NCBI RefSeq assembly: GCF_029894425.1
Contig: NZ_JARXYJ010000001.1
Span: 2,604,001-2,668,000, forward strand
DNA length: 64,000 nucleotides
Direction of reading: 5' to 3'
Source: Streptomyces sp. SAI-127
GTDB taxonomy: Bacteria; Actinomycetota; Actinomycetes; Streptomycetales; Streptomycetaceae
The notes beneath the pieces are model-generated. The model did not search any database, had not been told where the DNA came from, and was given only the letters and a program-made list of their open reading frames with translations. This document shows, one piece after another, positions 29,103 to 39,084 of this stretch (position 1 is its first letter; every line of letters starts with the position of its first letter). The translations under genes were made by a program, and so were the position numbers.

Positions 29103-32100
29103 GTGTTCGGGGCAGAGTTGTTCACCCAGACCGCTGCCGCCGCAGCGGGCACGATGGTCGGGCTGATGACCACGGATGCCTGGCAGGCGGCCAGGCATCG
29201 GATCGCGCGGATCCTGCGGCGCGAGGACGTGGAGCGGCTGGAGCGGGCGCGGGCGGAACTGGATGCCGCGCCGCCGGGGCGGCAGCAGATCATCCTGCGG
29301 GAACAGCGGGACGATCTGGACACGACCCTGCGCGCTCTGCTGACCAGGGACCCCGCGCTGTCCGGCCTGCTGACCGAGTTCGTCCAGGAGTTCTCCGGCT
29401 TCGCGCGCCCGGTCTTCATCCAGGTCCAGCAGCCCCCGGCCCCGGTGGAGCCCGTCCGGGCACCGGGTGCGCTGACCGTCGCGCCGCCCCTGGGCCGGCT
29501 CGACCGCCGGGTGCGTGGCCGCGAGCCGCTCCTGGACACGCTCAAACAGCTGGTGGGCAAGCCCACTTCGGGTGTGCGGGTGCTGCACGGCATGGGCGGG
29601 AGCGGGAAGACGACGGTCGCCCTGGAGATCGCCGCCCACGCCGCCGCGCTGAACGTCGACGTGTGGTGGGTGACGGCGAAGAACCCCGCCACGCTGAGTG
29701 CCGGGATGCGCGAGGTGGTGGCCGCGCTGGGCACGCCCTCGGATCTCATCGACCGTGCCTGGTCGGGGCGTTCGAGCGCGACCGACCTGCTGTGGCGGCG
29801 GCTGTGCGACACCGCGAGCCCCTGGCTGCTGGTCGTGGACAACGCCGACGAGCCCGAACACCTGGCACCCTACGGCCGGTTGGCGGAGGGCACGGGCTGG
29901 ATCCGGCCCGCCGCGGAGCTGCCCGGCCTGGTACTGATCACCAGCCGGGACAGCAGCCCGACGACCTGGGGGCCGTGGGCCACGCTGCACTCGGTGGACG
30001 CCCTGGAGGAGGCCGACGCCACCGAGGTGCTGTGGGACCTCGCCGGGGAGCGGGCCGGTTCCCGTGAGGACGCCCGGCTGCTGACCCGGCGGCTCGGCGG
30101 GCTGCCCCTGGCGCTGCGCATCGCGGGCTCGCATCTCGCGGCGGCCTCGGCGTTCCCCGCGTGGCCGGGCACCACCACCGTGCGGACGTACGCCGACTAC
30201 CGCGTGGCCCTCGACGAGCGCTTCACCGAACTCCTCGACGAGCGCCCGCACGGGCGGCAGGGCAGCAACTACTCCGTCCCGGTGACCGGTACCTGGGAGC
30301 TGTCACTGGACCTCCTCGAGCGGCGGGGCATCGCCCAGGCCCGGCCGCTGATGCGGCTGCTGTGCTGTCTGGGCGAGGCACCGGTGCCGCTGCTCGGCCT
30401 GTTACGCCCCGACCGGCTCGCGGACTCGTCGCTGCTGCCCGGTGTCACGCCCCAGGAGCTGTACACCGCGCTCACCTCGCTCGCCGACTTCGGTCTGGTC
30501 GAGCTGCACACCCCGCCCGGCGGGGACGACCACACCCGCACCCTGCTGATGCACCCGCTCGTCCGGGACGCCGGCCGGCTCCAGCGGGACCTCGCCGAGC
30601 ACATGAGGGAGTACGCGGCCGTCGTCGCCGACCTGGTCGTCTGCGCCACCGCCGAGCTGAGCGAGGACGACCCGCGCGACTGGCCGCGCTGGCGGCTGCT
30701 GCAGCCGCACTGCGACGCCCCGCTGGCCCTGATCGGCGACCCGTACGAGGCGGAGGACGAACTCGTCTCGAAGGCACTGCGGGCGGCGGCGGCCGGGGCC
30801 CGGCATCTGATCAAGAGGGGCTGGCTGGACCGGGCGGAGGAGGTGCTGGGGGCGTGCGAGCCGGTGGTGCTGGCGTGCGGTCCGCGGGATCCCGACGCCC
30901 TCGAAGTACGCTCCGCCGCCGCCCACCTGCTCCATCTGCGCGGTCGGCTGCCGGCGGCCGAGTCGCTGCTTCGCACGGTGCTGGAGGACACCCGGGCCCT
31001 GTTCGGCGACGCGGCCGGCGAGACCGCCGACGCCCGGTACGCCCTGGCGAACCTGCTCAACGGGCGGGGCCGGCCGGTCGAGGCGGCGACCGAGTACCGC
31101 GCGGTCCACGCCACGCGCCGGACCCTGCTGGGCGAGCGCGACCCCCGGACCCTGGCGGCCCGCAAGGGCGTGGCCTGGATGGCGCGCTACCGGGGGTTGC
31201 TCGCGGAGGCCGAGGAGGACTACCGCCTGCTCCTGGACGCCTATCGGGAGACGCTCGGCGCGAACCACCCCGACACCCTGGTCACCCGGCACGAGATGGC
31301 CCAGGTGCTGCACGAGCGCGGGATGTTCCGGCAGGCGGAGCAGGAGCTGCGGGAGACGCTCCAGGTGTGCGCTGACGTACTGGGCGAGCGCCACCCGAGC
31401 ACCCTCGCCGTGCGCCACGACCTCGCGGACGTCCTGCGCGACCGCGGGCTGCTCGTGGAGGCCGAGCACGAGTTCCGTACGGTGCTCGGACTCCGCGCCG
31501 ACGCCTACGGCGAGGACCATCCGGAGACCGTGGCCGCCCGGCACGGCCTGGCCACCGTGCTGCGCGACCGGGGCTGGCCCACCGACGCGGAGACCGAGTT
31601 CCGGGAGGTCTTCGAGGTCCAGCGCCGGCTGCTCGGCGACATGCACCCGCACACCCTGGAGGTCCGCCACAACCTGGCCGACCTGCTGATGGAACGCGGC
31701 CAACTGGAGGCGGCGGAGACGGAGTTCAGAGAGGTGTACGCGGCGCGCCGCGAGGTGCTCGGCGAACAGCACCTGCTCACCCTCTCGGTGCGGCACGGCG
31801 CCGCGCACGTCCTGCATCTGCGGGGCCGTACCGACCGGGCCGAGACCGAGTACCGCACGGTCCTGGCGGACTGCGTGGACACCCTCGGGCCCCGCCACCC
31901 CGGCACGCTCGCGGTCCGGCACAACCTCGCCGACCTGCTCAAGGACCAGGGCCGGTTCGCGGCGGCGGAACAGGAGTTCAGGGAGGTGTACGAGGCCCGG
32001 CGGACCGTACTCGGCGAACAGCACCTGCTGACCCTGTCCGTACGGCACGGCGCCGCGCACGTCCTGCATCTGCGCGGGCACGTCGAGCAGGCGGAGGCGG

Positions 32101-32375
32101 AGTACCGGACGGTGCTCGCGGACTGCGTGCGGACGCTGGGGCCACGGCACCCGGGAACCCTGGCGGTCCGGCACAACCTGGCCGACCTGCTCTGTCTCAA
32201 GGGTGAACACACGGCGGCCGAGGCGGAGTTCACGGAGGTGCGGGAGACCTGTGAGGAGGTGCTGGGACTACGGCACCCGCGGACCCTGGCCGCCCGGGAC
32301 GCCCTCGCCCGGCTGCGTTCCAGGGACGGCGATCAGGCGCCCAGCGATCCCGACTCGGCGACCGCCGGCTCGTAG
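29103..32375 (+). CDS. STAND ATPase with TPR repeats (NB-ARC-like)
   Basis: Large regulatory ATPase, 1090 residues. A short N-terminal helical segment (FTQTAAAAAGTMVGLM) and a charged coil precede the NTPase module: Walker A GMGGSGKTTV, Walker B WLLVVDNAD, a TSRD segment and a GLPLAL motif. A winged-helix region and about eleven 42-residue TPR repeats of kinesin-light-chain type follow from residue 590 or so. STAND proteins oligomerise when the repeat domain senses a ligand; many are developmental regulators or antiphage sensors. No obvious effector domain is fused. GTG at 29103 has AGGGGG six bases upstream. A TTA codon lies at 30402-30404. Its 3' end overlaps the convergent methyltransferase gene by 43 bases. 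Confidence 0.85.
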   Translation: MFGAELFTQTAAAAAGTMVGLMTTDAWQAARHRIARILRREDVERLERARAELDAAPPGRQQIILREQRDDLDTTLRALLTRDPALSGLLTEFVQEFSGFARPVFIQVQQPPAPVEPVRAPGALTVAPPLGRLDRRVRGREPLLDTLKQLVGKPTSGVRVLHGMGGSGKTTVALEIAAHAAALNVDVWWVTAKNPATLSAGMREVVAALGTPSDLIDRAWSGRSSATDLLWRRLCDTASPWLLVVDNADEPEHLAPYGRLAEGTGWIRPAAELPGLVLITSRDSSPTTWGPWATLHSVDALEEADATEVLWDLAGERAGSREDARLLTRRLGGLPLALRIAGSHLAAASAFPAWPGTTTVRTYADYRVALDERFTELLDERPHGRQGSNYSVPVTGTWELSLDLLERRGIAQARPLMRLLCCLGEAPVPLLGLLRPDRLADSSLLPGVTPQELYTALTSLADFGLVELHTPPGGDDHTRTLLMHPLVRDAGRLQRDLAEHMREYAAVVADLVVCATAELSEDDPRDWPRWRLLQPHCDAPLALIGDPYEAEDELVSKALRAAAAGARHLIKRGWLDRAEEVLGACEPVVLACGPRDPDALEVRSAAAHLLHLRGRLPAAESLLRTVLEDTRALFGDAAGETADARYALANLLNGRGRPVEAATEYRAVHATRRTLLGERDPRTLAARKGVAWMARYRGLLAEAEEDYRLLLDAYRETLGANHPDTLVTRHEMAQVLHERGMFRQAEQELRETLQVCADVLGERHPSTLAVRHDLADVLRDRGLLVEAEHEFRTVLGLRADAYGEDHPETVAARHGLATVLRDRGWPTDAETEFREVFEVQRRLLGDMHPHTLEVRHNLADLLMERGQLEAAETEFREVYAARREVLGEQHLLTLSVRHGAAHVLHLRGRTDRAETEYRTVLADCVDTLGPRHPGTLAVRHNLADLLKDQGRFAAAEQEFREVYEARRTVLGEQHLLTLSVRHGAAHVLHLRGHVEQAEAEYRTVLADCVRTLGPRHPGTLAVRHNLADLLCLKGEHTAAEAEFTEVRETCEEVLGLRHPRTLAARDALARLRSRDGDQAPSDPDSATAGS
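31758..32261 (+). repeat. Near-identical 252-base tandem duplication inside the STAND gene
   Basis: A unit of 84 codons (two TPRs) starting at 31758 is repeated from 32010. Both copies begin CTCGGCGAACAGCACCTGCT and share GAAHVLHLRG, YRTVLADCV and HPGTLAVRHNLADLL. The other TPRs of the protein are much more diverged, so this duplication is recent. Confidence 0.75.
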
Positions 32376-33085
32376 CCCGGGAAACGCGCGGGGACCTGCC
32401 TCAGGTCCCACAGCGCGAGCGCCTTGTCGTCGTAGAAGTCGTCGGACTCGTCGTCGCCGATGACGCGCAGCGGTTCGGGCAGGCCGAAGGGTTCCTTGCA
32501 CAGGTCGATGGGGCGCCACCAGCCGGTGACGATGTCCGTGTTGGCGGGTGTCCGGGAGAAGGTCGTGGTGAGCAGGTAGCGCGAACCGCTCTCCCGGAAG
32601 CGGGTCAGCGCCTCCACCACATGCTGGTAGGAGAAGTGCACGAGGGCGTCGCGGCACACGATGAGGTCGACGCGTGGCACGGGCTGGGACGTGAAGTCGA
32701 GCAGCTGGAACTCGCGCCCGGGGCCGGGGTGGTGGGCGCGGTTGGCCGTGATGAGCTCCGTGACGACGTCACCGCCGAGATAGGAGGCGCCGTGCAGGTC
32801 GACGTACTGCATCCAGTTGAAGTCCCCGCACGGCGCGTCCAGCACCGAACGGACACCCAAGTCCTTGATGAGGGCGCCGAGTTGGCCGATCACCTGCTTC
32901 ATGCGCTGCAGCTCGGAGCCCGGTCCTGAGCGGGTTTCGTCGGATCCCCAGCGGTTGGTGCGGTAGATGTCCGTGAACACGTCGTGCAGGTCGGCCTCGG
33001 CACGGGCGTCCGTGACGTCGACGTAGCGCCGTGCGTCCACGTCGTAGACGGGCTCCCCTGGATTGCTCAGGTACCGCGGGGTCAA
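32333..33085 (-). CDS. Class I SAM-dependent methyltransferase
   Basis: 250-residue methyltransferase-like protein. Motif I is VLDAPCGDFNWM, which departs from the common GxGxG form; an acidic motif II region (YLGGDVV) and VDLIVCRDALVHFSY follow. The N-terminus carries DIYRTNRWGSDET. The substrate is unknown. It is downstream of the ARMT1-like gene on the same strand with a 72-base gap, so the two may form an operon, and its last 43 bases overlap the STAND gene on the opposite strand. Confidence 0.8.
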   Translation of the reverse strand: MTPRYLSNPGEPVYDVDARRYVDVTDARAEADLHDVFTDIYRTNRWGSDETRSGPGSELQRMKQVIGQLGALIKDLGVRSVLDAPCGDFNWMQYVDLHGASYLGGDVVTELITANRAHHPGPGREFQLLDFTSQPVPRVDLIVCRDALVHFSYQHVVEALTRFRESGSRYLLTTTFSRTPANTDIVTGWWRPIDLCKEPFGLPEPLRVIGDDESDDFYDDKALALWDLRQVPARFPGYEPAVAESGSLGA

Positions 33086-33157
33086 TGACGTCCTCTTTCG
33101 CTGCCCGTCGGCGGGACGTATGGCAGCCCACCTGTACAGCCCCGCAGCTTACGCTCC

Positions 33158-34309
33158 TCAGGGCCGGACCTGGATGAGCGCATGGGTCCCGCTGGTCCGC
33201 CAGCGCCGCCCCTCCGCCTCGACCAGCGCCGTCTCCGTACCTTCGTCGAGCCCGGTGATCACATCGGACTTCAGGGTGCGCAGGGCGGCGACCGGTCCCG
33301 GGAAGTACGCGGTCACCTCGGCGAAGGACGTGGTCGGCGCCCACCAGCGATCCCCCACCAGGCGCCGGTAGTTGAGGTCTCCCTTCAGGATCGTCAGCGC
33401 GGCCCCGCCGATCTCCGCACGAAGGTCGTCCGGCATGTCCGAGTACGGCAGCGGGGCGCAGGAGAAGGCATGCGCACGAACGCTCAGCCGTCCGTCGGCC
33501 ATGGCGTCCCACAACCGGCGCCCGTACTCCGCGGCCCGCCCCGGTGCCCGCACGAGCCGGCGCAGCGCGTCGACCACGTCGGCGGTGGTCGCGTCGGAGA
33601 CGTAGTAGGGGTAAGGCTTCACGTGCAGAACCGCCCGCTCGACACGACCGTGTTCCAGGAGGTGAGCCAGCAGCAGCAGGTCGGGAGTCAGCTCACGCCC
33701 GGCGTTGTCGGCGATCAGGCAGAGGGTGCCGGCACCGTCGAGCAGCGACCAGAGCCGGTCGCTGTCGTCGGCGACCAGATCCGGTACGGCGTCCCGCCTC
33801 TCGGCCTCACCGTCGGAGAGCCGGAAGCCGAGGTCGGCCCGGTTCCCCCACAACGATCCGTGCAGCAGAGCCGCCCCCTGCTCCTCGGCCGTCCGGGAGG
33901 CGAGTTCGTCCAGAGCGGCCAGCTCATGGTCGGTCTCGGCGGAGTCGAGTTCGGCGAGCTTGGAGGGCCGGAAGGGGTCGATGCCATGCCAGGGCCCGTC
34001 CCCGAAGTAGCCGACGGCATCAAGGAGGCGCCGATAGAAGTAGCTCTCGGACCACAGCCACGGCACGTCGAACCAGGACTGCCCGACGTGGTCATCGATT
34101 CCCCACGCGCGCCACGCCCCGTCGGGGAGCGGTTCGATCACTCCTTTGGTGCAGCCGACGAGCAGCGCATCGAGCGCCCGGTGCTGCTCGGGCCCGTAGG
34201 GAAAGGCCTCCCGCACCTGCCCGATGATGGCGGGGTGCCGCTCGGCGAGCACACTGTGCGGAAAGGACTCGGGTGCACTGCCGAGGATGACAGCCGCGCT
34301 GGGAGACAT
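33158..34309 (-). CDS. Damage-control phosphatase ARMT1-like protein (DUF89)
   Basis: 383-residue protein of the DUF89/ARMT1 family of metal-dependent phosphatases, which remove damaged or harmful phosphometabolites. Visible hallmarks are the metal-binding IADNAGRELTPDLLL, then VKPYPYYVSDAT and LKGDLNYRRLVGDRWW in the C-terminal part. ATG at 34309 (MSPSAAVILGSAPES) is favoured over the longer reading from 34360, which adds a Pro-rich stretch. It shares a strand and probably a transcript with the methyltransferase just downstream. The substrate is not predictable. Confidence 0.82.
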   Translation of the reverse strand: MSPSAAVILGSAPESFPHSVLAERHPAIIGQVREAFPYGPEQHRALDALLVGCTKGVIEPLPDGAWRAWGIDDHVGQSWFDVPWLWSESYFYRRLLDAVGYFGDGPWHGIDPFRPSKLAELDSAETDHELAALDELASRTAEEQGAALLHGSLWGNRADLGFRLSDGEAERRDAVPDLVADDSDRLWSLLDGAGTLCLIADNAGRELTPDLLLLAHLLEHGRVERAVLHVKPYPYYVSDATTADVVDALRRLVRAPGRAAEYGRRLWDAMADGRLSVRAHAFSCAPLPYSDMPDDLRAEIGGAALTILKGDLNYRRLVGDRWWAPTTSFAEVTAYFPGPVAALRTLKSDVITGLDEGTETALVEAEGRRWRTSGTHALIQVRP

Positions 34310-34353
34310 GCCCCGACTGTAGTCATCTGGGGGCGCGGGGCTGGGCCCACCCA

Positions 34354-34367
34354 CCGGCACATGCCGG
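34354..34367. terminator. Short hairpin after the TetR receptor gene
   Basis: CCGGCA-CA-TGCCGG lies nine bases past the stop of the receptor-type TetR gene on the minus strand. It is a weak candidate terminator, with small loop and no T-tract. Confidence 0.3.
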
Positions 34368-34375
34368 AACTGGGC

Positions 34376-35023
34376 TCACCCGCTCCGGGACTCCTGCTCC
34401 AGCTGGCTGACGAGAGCCAGATACCGTGCCCGTCGGGGAACCGGCACCAGCCCGCGGATCATGACGTGCCACATCTCCGCGAGCCGCCGCGGCTGCCGCC
34501 CCACCGGCTCCAGATGCCGTCCCACCACCCGCGTCCCGACGAAGAAACAGACAAGCGAGTGCGCCACCGCTTCCACGTCGGTGTCCGGATGGAGGTCCGA
34601 CTCCTTGACCGCACCCAGCAGCTTCCCGGTGGCCAGGTCGAGCCACTCCGTGAACGGATGCCGAAGCGGCGGCCGCACCTCGACCCCGCCGGTGGCGAGC
34701 CGGAGTCCGGCGCGGAGCACCGGCCCCTCGACCGACAACCGCGCTATCCCGAAGGTGATGCGGACCAGCGCCTCCATCGAGGTGTACCCCCGGGCGTCCA
34801 CGTCCCCCGCCAACTGACGCGACGCCCGTGACTGGATCTCCATGATCGCGTGCGCGAGATCGTCCTTCGCCGCGAAGTGGAAGTACAGCGCGCCCTTGGT
34901 GACCTGGGCGTGCTCGACGATGTCGCTGAGACTGGTCGATTCATAGCCACGGCGGTCGAACAGATCGGCGGCGGCGGTGAGGATCGTCGCTCGGGTCTGT
35001 TCAGCGCGTAACTGCCTCGGCAT
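34376..35023 (-). CDS. Gamma-butyrolactone receptor-type TetR regulator (first)
   Basis: 215-residue TetR regulator of the ScbR/ArpA receptor group. The helix-turn-helix is SLSDIVEHAQVTKGALYFHF; the ligand domain carries receptor-like spacing (LRAGLRLATGG, HVMIRGLVPVP). Such proteins repress antibiotic and butyrolactone genes until the autoregulator binds. ATG at 35023 follows AGGAG; the upstream GTG is too close to it. Codon 5 is TTA (35009-35011), so translation should require the bldA tRNA. It lies 70 bases after the butyrolactone synthase gene, with a palindromic site in the gap. Confidence 0.88.
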   Translation of the reverse strand: MPRQLRAEQTRATILTAAADLFDRRGYESTSLSDIVEHAQVTKGALYFHFAAKDDLAHAIMEIQSRASRQLAGDVDARGYTSMEALVRITFGIARLSVEGPVLRAGLRLATGGVEVRPPLRHPFTEWLDLATGKLLGAVKESDLHPDTDVEAVAHSLVCFFVGTRVVGRHLEPVGRQPRRLAEMWHVMIRGLVPVPRRARYLALVSQLEQESRSG

Positions 35024-35050
35024 CGACTGCACACTCCTGTGACGGAAAAG

Positions 35051-35066
35051 AACGGGTCATGCCGTT
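35051..35066. promoter_or_regulatory. Candidate autoregulatory element before the receptor gene
   Basis: AACGG-GTCATG-CCGTT is a perfect 5-base dyad, extended by T-rich flanks, 28 bases upstream of the receptor ATG. Butyrolactone receptors bind A/T-flanked dyads of about this size in front of their own genes. Assignment rests on position and symmetry. Confidence 0.5.
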
Positions 35067-35093
35067 TGTTTCTGACTCCCTGTACAAGATAAC

Positions 35094-36020
35094 TCACCCT
35101 GCGACGGCACCCACCCGGCACTCGAAGACCAACGATTCCCCTTGCAACGCGACGACTTGTACGTCGGTGCCGTCCCCTGCGCTCACCTCCATCCAGACCG
35201 GTCGGTCGAGCTCCACGTACTGGTGAAACGCGGCGTGGAAGGACGCCGGCACCCGGCCCTCGTCACCTCCGTGCGCCCGTACGGCCTGGCGGGCTGCCTC
35301 CAGGAGGAGCATGCCGGGGATGTGGTCCAGCGGGTGATCGAAGAAAACAGGATGTGCGGTATCGACGCGCAGCCGCCAGCGACCTGGCCGGGCCGTGGGC
35401 GACAGGAGTACGTCGGCGCGCAGGGCCCGTCCGACCGTGTCGGCCGGCAGCAGCGTGGGGGGCGGCTGGGGCAGCCGCAGGGCGCCGACGTCGGCGGTCC
35501 GCCCGCCGCGCAGTCGTCGGTAGACGGACGCGTTCGTCCAGGTCACGGCGACACCGCCGGTCGCTATCCGTTCGCCGCCCAGGCGTACGACGGCGTCGTA
35601 GCGCAGTGCGGCCGGGCGGCCGGCGCGGCGGCGGACCTCTCCGACCGTGATGTCGATGACGGGCTCGGCGGGGGCGGCGCCGACGGCCAGATGCTCGGGG
35701 CGCGTGTCGACACGCAGTTCCCGCAGGACGAACTGATGACCCAGCGGGACCTCGTACGCCGCGTGGGCGAGCAGCGCCCCGCACTGGCGGACCGTTTCTG
35801 CAACCAGCAGCGGTTCGTACGCCGAGCGGTCCGGGGACACGTGTAACTGATGGGTGCGCGGCCACTGGGCGGTGAGGGTGAACCGGTCGGCGTCCGTCCT
35901 GGTCCAGCCGGTGAGGAGGATCTCCGCGACGGCCACCCGGTGCACGAATTCACGGGGGACGGTCGCCGTCAGCACCCCTGTCCCGGCCGGGGTCCGTGTG
36001 AACTGCCGCAACTCTGGCAT
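35094..36020 (-). CDS. Gamma-butyrolactone biosynthesis protein (AfsA/ScbA family)
   Basis: 308-residue AfsA-family enzyme that joins a beta-ketoacyl chain to dihydroxyacetone phosphate, the first step to a gamma-butyrolactone signal. The two AfsA repeats are visible: the first with FVHRVAVAEILLTGW and HQFVLRELRV, the second with HPVFFDHPLDHIPGMLLLEA. Length is typical. Codon 59 is a rare TTA (35844-35846), linking synthesis to bldA. It is divergent from a second receptor-type TetR gene, with an inverted repeat in the gap, and precedes the first receptor gene on the same strand. Confidence 0.92.
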   Translation of the reverse strand: MPELRQFTRTPAGTGVLTATVPREFVHRVAVAEILLTGWTRTDADRFTLTAQWPRTHQLHVSPDRSAYEPLLVAETVRQCGALLAHAAYEVPLGHQFVLRELRVDTRPEHLAVGAAPAEPVIDITVGEVRRRAGRPAALRYDAVVRLGGERIATGGVAVTWTNASVYRRLRGGRTADVGALRLPQPPPTLLPADTVGRALRADVLLSPTARPGRWRLRVDTAHPVFFDHPLDHIPGMLLLEAARQAVRAHGGDEGRVPASFHAAFHQYVELDRPVWMEVSAGDGTDVQVVALQGESLVFECRVGAVAG

Positions 36021-36095
36021 GTCTCCCCCTCGTTCCTCCGAAGCGATGACGGACGGCGAGGTGCCCGTGCCGGTGAGCGCTAGAGTACGAGGGAT

Positions 36096-36132
36096 TCCGG
36101 TCTGTTTTCAATGTGACCTGATCGAGACCGGA
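36096..36132. promoter_or_regulatory. Candidate butyrolactone-receptor operator between afsA-type and TetR genes
   Basis: TCCGGTCT (36096-36103) and AGACCGGA (36125-36132) are perfect 8-base inverted arms in the divergent gap. The left arm is followed by GTTTTC, as in known autoregulatory elements. Binding by one or both local receptors is inferred. Confidence 0.55.
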
Positions 36133-36166
36133 CAGGATCCGAACTCGGCGCATGGGAGGGGTTCTT

Positions 36167-36829
36167 ATGGCGAGACAGGAGCGCGCCATCAGGACACGCA
36201 GGGCGATTGTGGAGGCCGCGGGCGCCGTCTTCGACGAGCACGGGTACGCCGCGAGCACCATCGCGATGGTGCTGGAGCGGGCCGAAGTCACCAAAGGCGC
36301 ACTGTATTTCCACTTCCCCTCCAAGGAGTCCCTGGCCCAGGCGGTGCTCGACGAGCAGTTGTCGCTGGGGGCCGTACCGCCGCATCCGTGCAAGGTGCAG
36401 GAGATCGTCGACATGACGTTCGTCTTCGGGCAGCGGCTGCGGACCAACTCCCTGCTGAAGGGGAGCGTCCGGCTGACGGTGGACCAGTGCGCACCGCCCG
36501 GTGTCGATCACACGGGGCCGTTCCGGCAGTGGAGCGAGCATCTGGTGGCGATGCTGCAACAGGCCCGCGACCAGGGCGAGTTGCTGCCGACGATTCAGCT
36601 GCGGGACACCGCGGACCTGCTGGTGGGGGCGTTCGCCGGGGTTCAGCTGATGTCGCGGGCACTCCACGGGCGGGAGGACCTCGGGCACCGGATCTCCGTC
36701 ATGTGGGCTCACCTGCTGCCGAGCATCACGGTGCCGGGACTGCTGATCGGCCTCGACAGCCGGCCCGACCGCGGGGCCCGCGTGCTGGCGTCGGTGGAGA
36801 GCGGTGAACTGGTGGGCGCCGAGGCGTGA
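36167..36829 (+). CDS. Gamma-butyrolactone receptor-type TetR regulator (second)
   Basis: 220-residue TetR regulator, again of the ScbR/ArpA type: helix-turn-helix STIAMVLERAEVTKGALYFH, nearly the same recognition helix as the first receptor, and a ligand domain with VRLTVDQCAPPGV and the C-terminal WAHLLPSITVPGLL. ATG at 36167 follows GGGAGGGG; an in-frame start at 36152 is less likely. It contains no TTA codon, unlike its partner. It may be the true receptor or a pseudo-receptor that responds to an antibiotic rather than to the butyrolactone. Confidence 0.88.
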   Translation: MARQERAIRTRRAIVEAAGAVFDEHGYAASTIAMVLERAEVTKGALYFHFPSKESLAQAVLDEQLSLGAVPPHPCKVQEIVDMTFVFGQRLRTNSLLKGSVRLTVDQCAPPGVDHTGPFRQWSEHLVAMLQQARDQGELLPTIQLRDTADLLVGAFAGVQLMSRALHGREDLGHRISVMWAHLLPSITVPGLLIGLDSRPDRGARVLASVESGELVGAEA

Positions 36830-36875
36830 TTCCGGGTGGGTGGAGTGCCCGCCCCGGCAGGCGCAGACGCAGGAC

Positions 36876-36910
36876 GGGCCGGCCGGTGCCCCATCCGCAC
36901 CGGCCGGCCC
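36876..36910. terminator. Strong bidirectional terminator
   Basis: GGGCCGGCCGGTGC and GCACCGGCCGGCCC form a perfect 14-base stem with a 7-base loop (CCCATCC). It lies between the convergent second TetR gene and the subtilase gene and should terminate both. Confidence 0.8.
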
Positions 36911-36930
36911 ACCCGTTCGGGGGAGTTCGC

Positions 36931-38717
<1,787 letters not shown>

Positions 38718-39084
38718 GGGCTTGCCTTTCGTGGCCGTGCTCCGGGCAGCGCGGAGCGGCAGTCGAATCGCTTCGTCGGTGAAGCGGCGGGGGGTGAAGC
38801 CAAGAGCGCGGCGGCCGGCCAGACGGAGGCGCATGACCCGTTCGGGGTTACCTGTGGGTCAGCAGTGGTCGAACGATAGGCAAAGAGCAGGTCATGCGGA
38901 TACAGGGGAAACCCTTGATCCGGCCGAGAACACACCCTCTACGGTGGCCGGTTGACCGGTGACGGGCACTTTGCCCGCCTCTGAGCGGAGGCGGACGACC
39001 CGGTGCGCCGGTGAACGCGTGAGGCCGGTTTCCCGTACTGCACGGAAGCCCGTAGTTCCCGCGCCGCCCGAGGAGGCGTTCCGG
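38718..39084. other. Divergent intergenic region, subtilase/LPMO
   Basis: 367 bases without a credible gene. It must hold promoters for both divergent secreted-protein genes, but I see no consensus pair. Small dyads are present: CCGGT-TG-ACCGG at 38948-38959 and GGGCA-CTT-TGCCC near 38966-38978. The minus-strand frame open from 38834 is a basic stretch that does not look like protein. Confidence 0.4.

Noticed and set aside
34330..34352. Further copy of the interspersed repeat (GGGGGCGCGGGGCTG)
   Set aside because: Only the first 15 bases resemble the repeat; the rest does not match.
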